This document shows positions 1 to 10,200 of a DNA stretch of 64,000 nucleotides, piece by piece (position 1 is the stretch's first letter; each line of letters starts with the position of its first letter). Below the pieces are notes generated by a model. It was not told the origin of the DNA. It saw only the letters and a program-made list of their open reading frames with translations, and ran no database searches. The stretch is taken from the NCBI GenBank assembly GCA_026413225.1, contig CM048552.1, positions 183,678,053 to 183,742,052 of the forward strand. The letters run 5' to 3'. Both the position numbers and the translations under genes were made by a program. Source of the DNA: Otis tarda. Taxonomy: Eukaryota; Chordata; Aves; Otidiformes; Otididae.

Positions 1-2973
1 TTTGCTTGTTCACTAGCAAAGCTTGCTTTATTTACTAAATGATATTTGGAAGGATGAAGATAGGACAGTGAAAGGAAAGATGTAGTCAAGCAAATTGTGT
101 AAAGACTGCTCGATTTGTTGTTGTTGATTGCCAGAGTTACAGGCTAAGGAATGTCTCTGGAAGTGGCCTTGCAGAACAGCACCTGGTTTGTTTTTTGACT
201 GGACTAGGAAGAACGGGATACTACCGTTTTTAATAGCATAGCCTGTTAATTTAACCTTATAAATATTCAGCCCCTTGAGACTGCCTTCTTTACTTCTCAG
301 ATGCAGAAGGTTTTTTGGTTTGTTTTTTTTTTGTGCAAGAAAACTGCATAGAGATTGATTTATTCTGGTGCAATTTCTGTCCATCCATAACACCAGCAAT
401 AAACAAAGTCATTTTTTTTTTTTTTTTTTGTGCATGTGCTTTGATATTCAGAAAGTGTTCAGCTGCAACTTCTTAGCTCAGGAATTCCCCAGTAGTTTTC
501 TAATCGCATCATAACCAGGCCCTAGGTATCCTGTATAAGTTCAGAAGCTGGGCAAGACTGAGTGCATTCAGTTGGCATTGCTGTAGATGATTCCCAGTTT
601 ATTTAATGAAGCACAGCTTGCTCACCTGCCTGCTTTTGCTCTTAGGCCATGGAAGTTTTCTCAGATTTCATTCATTCCTTTGCCCTTGCCACAGCAGACT
701 TAGGCGTAGGTCCACAGAAAGACTGTGAAATCTGGTCATCTGCCTGTATGAGTGCAACTTGCAAAACCTTTGCTGACCTAGAATGGGATTTGGGTAGAAT
801 AGAGACATATAAATACAAAATCTTTGCCTGCTCTCTTAGGGAATTTTGAAGGTAAAAAAATTACTTTCCTATGTGCTTTGATTTCTGCTTCTGAGTAGGT
901 GTAAAACTGCTTCTTTCCTGCGAGGTCTTTGCTCAGTTTAATACTTTTCTCATTTTAATCAATAGATGAGGTGTCTGGTGTCCAAGTTCCTGAAAAGCTA
1001 TGGTTGGAGGGTGCCTCATCAGCCTTGGTGTGAAGATTCTTGTATCTGTTCCAGTCCTCAAATGAGGCTGGTGATTAAGCTGGGCTGAGGAGGTGATGGC
1101 ACCTGCCTTGCTTCTTGCTGAAGTTGTACCTCCTCACTGCAGAATGGAAGGGTCATAAAGCCTACAAGATCCAAGGGCCAGAGTACTGAGCTGCGGTCTC
1201 CACTTCTTGGTCAGTTTAAAACATTAATTGGTGTCAAAACAAGTTAAAGAAGTTGACTGTTAAAGGTAGTGCTAACTTCTTTAGGAGCATCACTGTCCAC
1301 ATGTTGAGCTTTAGGGTCTTTCCTTTAACTCATACTCTTGTGTGAGCTTCTGTCTCTCTGTCCTTGACAAGCAGCACATTAGACTGGCACTAAATTGCCT
1401 ACTTCAGCTTCCATAACTTTTTAGTTGAATGCTGATAAAATTAGCATTTTATCTTGGGTCATCAATGGCAGCTTTTGGCATGTATGTTGCTAAGACACAC
1501 TTCTTTGTGAATCGGCATCGTCAGTGATGCCATCACTATCTTGAGACTTTTAAGCTTTCTCATTTCAATGATTGCTGTCAAGCAACAGAACGTGTGTGTG
1601 TGTGTGTGTGTGTGTATAAGCACACGTGTGGTTATACGCATACACAGTCCTTTTTAGGATCCTCTGAGAAATTATGCATCTGTACTGGGATGCACTTTTA
1701 AAATAACATTTTTCTTGAATTTTTTTACTTAGTTTTCCAAATCAGATTATTATAATTTGAGAGTGAGAAGAATGTTCCTCTTCATGGGTATGTGCAGTTT
1801 CTGACATACCTCTCATTCTTTTAAAGACAGAAAAAAAAAATCCAAAGTAAATTACTGGTCTTAATGTAATTATTATTGCCCCAATAGGAAGCCAATTTAA
1901 TAAAAAAAAAAAAATTAAAAAAAAACCTCAACACACACCACCCCCTAATATCTCCAATTTATGCTCTTTATTGAGTTTCTTTATACTCAGTTTTGATCTG
2001 GTATGAATACATACACCATAGTTATGAATCGTTTAAAGAAATAGTGGCATTGTAATTGTGCTGCCATCGTACTGTACTTGTACAAGCTTTTTTTTTTTTC
2101 TTTTGCAGATCCATATTCCCAACCTTTTTTTTTAAAATGAGAAGAATATAAAACTTTTTAGAAAGCAAAAAAAAAATATTGGCATTTCTTGGCATGTTGC
2201 CCAAACAAAATTTTCTACTTGAAAATTATTAAAATTTTAGCTACATTTAGAATATGCTTTTGTAGTTTACTTTCTCATGTTTTGTAAGTTTATTCACTTG
2301 CTCAGGACATTGAGTAGGAGGGAGGGAATTTTAAATCATTATCTGATGTTTTACTGACTGTTGATGATGTGTGAACAGTGGGATGAGAAACTCCTCTTAT
2401 GAAAAACTTGAATTATCAGCAGAGATAGCGATACACCTCCTTCCTTTAATATTGGGAAATCACAAAACTATATTTAGAATGAGAAATATCATTTTGACAA
2501 GGGTAGCAGCATCCACTTAATGTTATTAAGATTTTTCAAGAGTTAGTCATGGTACACAGAATAATTGCTGTACAGCTTCATGTGACATTAAAACACCCCT
2601 ACTGTGCTATTAGTTTCCTTATTTATATACTAACTTATACAAGGAGAGGTTAGTTAGAGATGTTTGGTTTTTTTTTTTAATATACCAGATACTGCATCTA
2701 ATAAACTCTAGTTTTAAATAGTGGCAAAGTTCTTTTCCAAAATAGTCCCTCTCTAAAATAGTTTTATGATTTGAACACTGCATAGAGCCTGGTTCTGGAT
2801 ACGGTGATTTCTCCTGACTGTTGGAATTAATGTGAAGAACTTGGATGTTCCTTGCATCTGGCAGGTGAGAGAACAGTTTGTGTTGCAAAGGATAGTAGAG
2901 ATCCTGAAAGTTGCAGTGAATACAATATAATAACTACAGTGTAATGAAAGAAATCTAAACAAAATTCTAGTGG
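1..2973. other. Non-coding flank, no gene seen
   Basis: This stretch contains only short open frames without family resemblance. It is AT-rich with many A or T homopolymers (for example near 410-430, 1907-1925 and 2089-2099) and one GT microsatellite. I found no splice-flanked coding segment that I trust. It forms the 5' flank of the CR1 insertion. Confidence 0.6.
1592..1615. repeat. (GT)12 microsatellite
   Basis: Twelve uninterrupted GT units. Six bases further on is the 10-bp palindrome CACACGTGTG (1621-1630), so the locus is a long alternating purine-pyrimidine tract with a short self-complementary end. It is likely polymorphic. Confidence 0.95.
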
Positions 2974-2982
2974 ATGACTCAA
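2974..2982. repeat. 5' target-site duplication of CR1 copy 1
   Basis: The 9-mer ATGACTCAA occurs here and again at 6054-6062, bracketing the CR1. The last three bases of the octamer tail (ATG) are shared with the 3' copy, so the unambiguous part is 6 bp. If the CR1 consensus itself carries ACTCAA at this point, the match would be chance. Confidence 0.55.
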
Positions 2983-3234
2983 GTGGGGGCTCAAGTGGTA
3001 TTCTCCTCTATCCTCCCGGTCGAAGGGCAGGGGCCTGAAAGGGCCAGGCGTATCTGGCAAGTCAACTCATGGCTCAGGGAGTGGTGTTACAGCCAGGGCT
3101 TTGGGTATCTTGACCATGGGGCGTGCTTTGAGAAGCCCGGGCTGCTAGGGCCGGATGGCGTACACCTAAACGAGCAGGGGAAGAGTATGCTTGGACGTAG
3201 GCTTGCCAGACTTGTCCGGAGGGCTTTAAACTAG
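2983..3234 (+). pseudogene. CR1 ORF1 C-terminal fragment (SGNH esterase-like)
   Basis: An open frame ending in TAG encodes the end of CR1 ORF1, which in this LINE family carries an SGNH/GDSL-type esterase domain. The segment FSSILPV and the motif DGVHLN are visible. The Asp and His of DGVHLN (residues 61 and 64 counting from the ATG at 2974) match the distal catalytic Asp-x-x-His of SGNH hydrolases. The nucleophilic Ser block and everything upstream are lost through 5' truncation. The frame ends with a basic tail (LVRRALN). The in-frame ATG at 2974 lies in flanking DNA, so it is not an original CR1 start. Confidence 0.85.
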
Positions 3235-3389
3235 TGTTGCTGGGGGAGGGGAAGCACAGTTCAGCCCACGGCTATCGGCATGGTGCCAGTGCCAGCACCA
3301 AGCGCCCAGAAGTCAGGGAAGGATCTCAGATAGGTGCAAATAAACCTAATCTGTGATACAAAAGAACACCTGTCACTCCAGCCAGCAAG

Positions 3390-5962
3390 TTGGTTTTATC
3401 GGGGACCCTGCTGAAGTGTCTCTATACCAACGCACGCAGCATGGGGAATAAACAGGAAGAACTGGAGATGCGTGCACGCGAGCAGGGCTACGACCTTGTT
3501 GGCATCGCGGAGACGTGGTGGGACGACTCTTACGACTGGAGCGTCAACATGGAGGGGTACAGGCTTTTTAGAAAAGACAGGCAGGGAAGACGAGGAGGGG
3601 GTGTCGCTCTCTATGTCAGCAACCGGCTGGAGTGCGTGGAGCTCCGCCTGGGAATGGGGGAGGAGCTGACAGAGAGCTTATGGGTCAAGATCAGAGGACA
3701 GGGACGGACGGGGGATGTTACGGTGGGGGTCTGTTACAGGCCGCCTGGCCAGGAAGACAGAGCGGACGAGGCACTCTATAGGCAGATAGGAGCAGCCTCA
3801 CAGCGGTCACAAGCCCTGGTCCTCATGGGGGACTTCAACCACCCTGACATCTGTTGGAGAGACAACACGGCAGGGCACAGGCAGTCCAGGAGGTTCCTGG
3901 AATGCGTGGACGATAACTTCCTCCTGCAGGCGATAGAGGAGCCGACAAGGAGGGGTGCCATGCTGGACCTTGTGCTCACCAACAGGGAGGGGCTGGTGGG
4001 GGACGTGAAATTGATGGACAGCCTTGGCTGCAGTGACCATGACGGGGTGGAATTCAAGATCCACGGGGCGGCGAGGAAACTGCACAGTAAGCTCTCTGCC
4101 CTAGATTTCAGGAAGGCGGACTTCGGCCTCTTCAGGAACCTCATGGACAAAGTGCCATGGGAGGCGGCCCTGGAGGGAAGAGGGGCCCAGGAAAGTTGGT
4201 CCATATTTAAGGAGCACCTCCTCCAAGCTCAGCAGAGGTGCATCCCGATGAAGAAGAAGTCAGGCAAAAAGGCCAGGAGGCCAGCGTGGATGAGCAAGGA
4301 GCTCCTGGACCAACTGAAAGTAAAGAAGGAAGCCTATAGAGGGTGGAAGCGGGGACAGGTAGCCTGGGAGGACTACCGAGTGGCTGTGCGAGCGGCCAGA
4401 GATAGGGTGAGGAAGGCTAAAGCCCTGATGGAATCGAATCTGGCCAGGGATATAAAAAGTAACAAGAAAAGCTTTTACAGGTATGTAGGGGACAAAAGAA
4501 AATCCAAGGAGAATGTAGGCCCCCTCCGGAAGGTAACGGGTGTCGTGGTTACCCGGGATGTGGAGAAGGCTGAGGTACTCAACGACTTTTTTGCCTCAGT
4601 CTTCACTGATAAGGGCTCTTGTCTCCCCACCCAAGCTGTGGAAGGCACAGGCAGGGACTGTGAGGATGAAGAACCGCCCACGGTGCTCGAAGAGCAGGTT
4701 CAGGACCATCTAAGGAACTTGAAGGTGCACAAGTCCATGGGGCCTGATGAGATCCATCCGCGCGTCCTGAGGGAACTGGCAGATGAAGTTGCCAAGCCAC
4801 TGGCCATCATATTTGAGAAATCGTGGCGGTCTGGTGAGGTCCCCGATGACTGGAAGAGAGGGAACATAACCCCCATTTTTAAAAAGGGGAGTAAGGAAGA
4901 CCCGGGCAACTACAGGCCTGTCAGCCTCACCTCCGTGCCTGGCAAGGTCATGGAGCAGATTCTCCTGGAAACCATGCTAAGGCACATGGAGAGGAAGGAG
5001 GTGGTTGGTGACAGCCAACATGGCTTCACCAAGGGCAGATCGTGCCTGACCGGCCGGTCACGAGTGGCATTCCTCAGGGGTCCGTGTTGGGCCCGGCCCT
5101 GTTCAACATCTTTGTCGGTGACATGGACAGTGGGATAGAGTGCACCCTCAGCAAGTTCGCCGATGACACCAAGCTGTGTGGTGCCGTCGACTCGCTGGAA
5201 GGGAGGGATGCCATCCAGAGGGACCTGGACAGGCTGGAGAGGTGGGCCCGTGCCAACCTCATGAAGTTCAACCAGGCCAAGTGCAAGGTCCTGCACCTGG
5301 GTCGTGGCAATCCCAGGCACAAATACAGGCTGGGCGGAGAATGGATTGAGAGCAGCCCTGAGGAGAAAGACTTGGGAGTGCTGGTAGACGAGAGGCTCAA
5401 CATGAGCCGGCAATGCACCCTTGCGGCCCAGAAGGCCAACCGCATCCTGGGCTGCATCAAGAGGAGCGTGGCCAGCAGGTCGAGGGAGGTGATTCTGCCC
5501 CTCTACTCTGCCCTGGTGAGACCCCACTGGAGTACTGCGTCCAGTTCTGGAGTCCCCAACACAAGAAGGACATGGACCAGTTGGAAAGGGTCCAGAGGAG
5601 GGCCACAAAGATGATCAGAGGGCTGGAGCATCTTTCCTGTGAGGACAGGCTGAGAGAGTTGGGGCTGTTCAGCCTGGAGAAGAGGAGGCTCCGGGGAGAC
5701 CTGATAGCAGTCTTCCAATACCTCAAGGGGGCCTACAGGAAAGATGGGGAGAAGCCATCTTTCAGTAGGGCCTGTTGTGATAGGACAAGGGGTAATGGGT
5801 TTAAATTAGAAGGAGGTAGGTTTAGATTAGATATTAGAAAAAAAATTTTTTACAATGAGAGTTATAGAGCACTGGAACAGGTTGCCCAGAGAGGTGGTGG
5901 ATGCCCCATCCCTGGAAATGTTCAAGGCCAGGCTGGATGAGGCTCTGAGCAACCTGATCTAA
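3390..5962 (+). pseudogene. CR1 ORF2 (endonuclease-reverse transcriptase), disrupted
   Basis: The first 550 or so codons are open. The apurinic endonuclease domain has Asn14 (TNARS), Glu41 (IAETWW), the GGGVALYV strand, Asp148/Asn150 (GDFNHP) and Asp216/His217 (SDHDG), so its active-site set looks complete. RT motifs follow, including GPDEIHP, NYRPVSL and [10 protein letters not shown]. At about 5047-5056 roughly 75 codons are missing compared with the family, including the first catalytic Asp block, and the frame shifts. RT resumes at 5055 with [11 protein letters not shown] and FADD. A missing C near 5528 shifts the frame again (the copy at 37704-38696 has the extra C). An extra A in the A-run at 5838-5845 shifts it once more. 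The expected stop is TAA at 5960. The nearest open start is a TTG and no ATG lies upstream in frame, so the original start is lost or non-standard. The element cannot make an active protein. Confidence 0.93.
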
Positions 5963-6032
5963 TGGGGATGTCCCTGCTTCTTGCAGGGGGGTTGGACTAG
6001 ATGACCTTTGAAGGTCCCTTCCAACTCTAACC

Positions 6033-6056
6033 ATTCTATGATTCTATGATTCTATG
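6033..6056 (+). repeat. CR1 3' octamer tail, three ATTCTATG units
   Basis: Three perfect ATTCTATG units close the element. This octamer tail, rather than poly(A), is the hallmark 3' end of CR1 and is thought to be the site recognised by its reverse transcriptase. Confidence 0.95.
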
Positions 6057-6062
6057 ACTCAA
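6054..6062. repeat. 3' target-site duplication of CR1 copy 1
   Basis: Second copy of ATGACTCAA. Its first three bases are also the end of the last octamer, suggesting that the tail paired with the target when reverse transcription was primed. Confidence 0.55.
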
Positions 6063-7060
6063 TGTGTAAAAAGTTGTCTGGATGGCTGGGGTCAGAAGGT
6101 GGTTCTTAAGGGGTTGTACTCTGCCCAGAGGCTGGTCTGCCCTGGGACGTCTCCTGTTTCACGTTTTTGTCAGGGACCTGGAGGAGGCAGAGTGCACTCT
6201 CATCAAGTTTGCAATGAGACTGAATGGCATGAACCAGTCAATACACTGGAGGGCAGAGATAACATTCAGAAGGACCTGGAGAGGCTGCAGGAATGGGATG
6301 ACCAGAATCCTTCATTAAATTCAACAAGGACAGATGCAGAGCCCAGTGCCTGGGAAGGAAGAGCCCCTCGTGATGCTACAGGCTGGGGACTGCAGGGCTG
6401 GGGAGTAGCTCTGCTCAAAGGGACCTGGGGCACCACAAGAACACGAGCCAGCAGAGTGCCATGGCAGCAGAGAAGGACAACAGCCTCTCGGGCTGTATGA
6501 ACAGGAGCATGGTCACTAGGTGGACAGAAACAGCTGTTCCCCTCTCCTCGGCCAACCACATCTAGCTGCTGCATCCAGGTTTGGGGCATTGTACAGGAAA
6601 GACATTGGCCTTTGCAGCAGGTACAGCAAAGGCCATCACGATGGTTGGGGGCTGGAGCACACTGACTGTGTGAGAGGCTGAGGGAGTGGGGCTTATTCAG
6701 CCTGAAGAAGAGAGGGTTGCTGGTGGACATCACAACAGCCTCCCCAGCATCAGGGAGGTCATAAAGAATATGGGTCCAGGCTCTCCACAGTCATGCATGG
6801 TGCGAGGGTGGGAGAAAATGGACAAAAATTGAAAAGGGTGGTGTGGGCCCATCCTACCTTTCACCCTAAAGGCAGTCCAACTGTGACATATATTGCCCAG
6901 AGAGGATGTGCATTCTCCATCCTTGGGAGTGTTTCAAGACCTGCTGGATAAAGTCCTGAGCAACCTGCTTTAATCCCACTGGTGGCCCTGCTTTGAGCAG
7001 CAGGTACAACTACAGACCTCTTGAGGTCCCTCCCAAGCTGCATTGTCCTGTCCTGTGAGA
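6063..7060 (+). mobile_element. Older, diverged CR1 fragment
   Basis: A degraded CR1 in the same direction as the young copy. Its translated pieces include LFHVFVRDLEEAECTLIKFA (6145-6210 region), equivalent to the RT block ending in FADD, but the two Asp are gone. Further on are GLFSLKK-like and 'CCCAGAGAGG...GTGTTTCAAGACCTGCTGGA' type 3' ORF2 sequence, then a decayed 3' UTR ending near 7060 with CTGTCCTGTGAG. Many stops and indels show it is much older. The 5' boundary is uncertain because the young element lies directly beside it. Confidence 0.8.
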
Positions 7061-7108
7061 TCCAGTGGAAAAATCAAATGACAGAGGTATAATAGCAGAA
7101 CAATAATA

Positions 7109-7215
7109 TCATAGAATCATTTAGGTGGAAAAGACCTTTAAGATCATGGAGTTCAACCATAAAACTAACACTGCCAAGCCCACCACTAAACTATGTCTCA
7201 TCAGGGAAGTATCCT
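7109..7215 (-). mobile_element. CR1 3' end, inverted, old subfamily
   Basis: Starts with ATCATAGAATCAT, then TTAGGTGGAAAAGACC, CAACC and CCACTAAACTATGTC. This is the reverse complement of the 3' end of a CR1 subfamily different from copy 1. Only the last 100 or so bases are kept. It lies about 50 bp beyond the older + strand CR1, giving three CR1 pieces in a row. Confidence 0.8.
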
Positions 7216-10200
7216 GCATGGTTTTTGTTTGCTTGCTTTTTATAAAGTCTGAAGTGCAGTTGAACCTAGAGGCGTAGCTGAAATAGTCTTGAATGTTTGG
7301 AGAGCTGCTCAATACAAAATATTGGTAATTTTGGTAGTTGGGTCCATGGTGTTGTCCTGGAGGCAATGCTCCAGAGGACTCTGAGTCTGATCTTGGTGTC
7401 AGTGGTGGGGTCAGTCCTTTGTCCTTAATACTAGGTGATGGGAAGCCTCCTAGTCTCCACTGGACCTACAGCAAAGATATCCTGCCTTGTAAAACTGCCA
7501 CTGGCCAGACCGAAATATCACCTCAGATCATGAGCACCTATTTAACAGGTTCAGCAGCTGGCCAGCTGTAACTGTATAGTGCTTCCCTCTCTGGCGTCAG
7601 TGGGAATTACTGTAGTAGGAATTGCTGTAGGGGACAAATTGATCAGCTAAGAGAGGCTTAAAGATCTGAGTGCTGAGGTTACTGACAGCAGTTCAGGTTT
7701 CCTGAATTAAGTAGAGGGCTACAAGATTCCCAGTTAGATTTTCTTTACTCACAGCTGGGGAAGAAGTAGTGGGATTTCCCTTTGAGAAAAAAGTCTTTAC
7801 AAGCTCCTATTTGTTATGTTTCTCCTGAACTTAGCGTATTATTTAACCACCAGCCCACATCACTCTTGACAGCACGTAGATACCATTTCAACAGGGACCT
7901 GAAATACCTGGGAGAGCGAGCTGGAAATGAGGTGCTGTGCCACAGAGCAATATCTGCAACTTGCTTACATCCTCAGTTGACATCTCCATGTGCAGATATT
8001 ACACAATTAAATATTTCAATCTTTGGTGAGTCAGCTTCGATCTTTTCCAGCACTCCCTTCATTAAGAATACAATCCTGCAGATGTTTCCGGGACTCCTGC
8101 CTTCCTGTCAAGCCATCTTCTCCATAACAGTGAAAATGCCCTCGCTATCCGTCTTTTTCTCAGCGCAGCCACTCTACCTCCCGTCTTCAATAATTCATCA
8201 GCTTGCAGGAGGTGCACCAAAATGATTTTAGCTACCTCCAACTTTTTTGGACAGAAGGATAATAAAAATGATTTCACAGTAACTAAAGTAAGTCAGTTCA
8301 TTGGAGAAAGCACTTAAATATAACTTATTAGCCATTCAGGAGGAAGGTTTCACTAAAGGTACAATGCATTTATGTATTAAAGTGCAGCTCAGCTCCTGAA
8401 AAATGACTACGTAAATAAGCACTTGTCACATCTTATTTTTGTTGGTTTTTTTTTTTCTTCTCCTTCTAAATTTTTTTTTTCTGCTGTTAGCTGTATTGCT
8501 GTCATGATTTTAACCATGAATTAGCTGGATCCTAGTGGAGTTAATTGTCAGTGAGTTACAATTGCACGTTGCTGCTGATGAGGCCGCGTTACAGACATTT
8601 GTTCAAGACAGAAGGCGCACGTTGGTGTCACTCATGGCACAGTCTGATCTCAGAAACTTTTTGAGTGTGAAGTTTGAGATGAAAAGACCAGGTTGTGGCC
8701 CAGATTTGTAAGTCTGGGAAAAAAATGTTAACTAAGAATACCAAGATAAGTCCACAAAATGTCTTAAACTCTTAATTTCCACTGGACTTAATAGCGTAGG
8801 TGCCAGCATGTCCAGTGGTGAGTCTGGAATCGCCTCGGCTCCAACAGCATCCGCAGCTCATCTGATTTCCTAGTTTGTTGGTATCTGTTGGGCATAGGAG
8901 CATTCAGCGCTAATAGACTTAATCCTGCCGATGTGTGGAGGCAAAGCATAGTTTTGGGGAACCAGAGGTTAAACCAAGCAAAAGCATAGCTGCAGTACTT
9001 TTCAAAACTGAGGTGAAGAAGCAGCTGTGGAGGGGTTTCTACAAATCTGACTGCAGACATCAGAATTCAAGTTACTGAAATGTTTGGCTCCTTTTATCTA
9101 TTTTGGATCCGGCTGTTAGCACCTTGGTACTGGTATACAAAGAATACTTGTTAGCACAATCACAAAAGCAATAAACAGCCTTACAAAAGCATAATCTAAG
9201 GTGACTCCTTCAAGTGGAATCTTACTTTAAGCATGATTTTGATGTCACATATCATAATTGCATCTAATATTAGAGACTGACTTCATGCGGCACAATGTCA
9301 ATGACAATATAAAGGCAATCACAAACAGAGAGGATAACCTCAAAATGTTTAGGGGGATAGAAGGAAGGATTGCACTATAATGAAGACTTCTGTAGATTTT
9401 TTAAATCTTTTTCAGTAACACTCAGAGGGATTTTTTTTTCTCCTAAGCTTCTGGACACCTTATCTATGCTTCCATTTTGTTACTGGAATTTCTAAATGTG
9501 GTTTATTTTAGGTTGTTTGTTGTTTTTTTTTCTCCTTCCTTGCACTCCTGAATCTGTCTACTGCTAAGTCCTGAAGTTGCATATATAAAGCTGGTTAGCA
9601 AGTTGCTTAGATTACCAGTTGCTTAGAACGAAATAGGAAAAGGGTGTCTTCTTCCCCCCAGCAACACCACCACCCCCAAAAGGCATATGGCTTAAAAGGT
9701 GTGAAGCTAGACTCTTTTGGCTCTATCGGAATCTGAAGGCAGAATGAAAATGGCAGACCTCTTCCTAAATGGCTGGGTGCCTCTATCAGGTTTTCTGTGG
9801 ACACAGGTTGCAGCAGCATGACCTGCTTATACCGATTTAATATCATGTAGCTACCGAAGGCCACCTTGGCTTACATGTGGTCCTCCCTTGTATGGACACT
9901 TGTGATGGGACTGTAATTTCAACGAACCACTGATGCGAATGAATGAATGGGGGCACACAGAGGTGCTGGATAGGAGCAGCCATTGGCAGTGGTACGTTTT
10001 AGATCTGCGTATGCCTATCACTGGCGTCCTCCCTGTGCTTCACAACAGTGGTTTATAGAGTCCCCCATCAGACCAATGGATCCTTGCCTATTTGTGCTCA
10101 GCTGAAATTTTGAAGTGACAAAACTAGAGATAGCACCTTATGAAAGCCACGGAGCCAAAGCAAATGAAGAACCTCTGCAGAGGTTAATGCGGCAGCAGAA

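Larger units (their letters stand above)
2983..6053 (+). mobile_element. CR1 LINE, copy 1, 5'-truncated, internally deleted
   Basis: A chicken-repeat-1 type non-LTR retrotransposon of about 3.1 kb. In order it holds the C-terminal end of ORF1 (esterase-like), a spacer of about 155 bp, ORF2 (AP-endonuclease then reverse transcriptase), a short 3' UTR and the ATTCTATG tail. Full CR1 elements are about 4.5 kb, so the 5' UTR and most of ORF1 are missing, as expected for target-primed reverse transcription that stopped early. ORF2 is broken by an internal deletion near 5047-5056 and two single-base indels. Base composition is clearly more GC-rich than the flanks. Over the overlap with the copy at 37704-38696 only scattered substitutions are seen, so both are young members of one subfamily. 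Confidence 0.97.

Noticed and set aside
7782-8225. 147-codon + strand frame
   Set aside because: No recognisable domain, no splice or promoter context; length is within what 64 kb of AT-rich DNA yields by chance.
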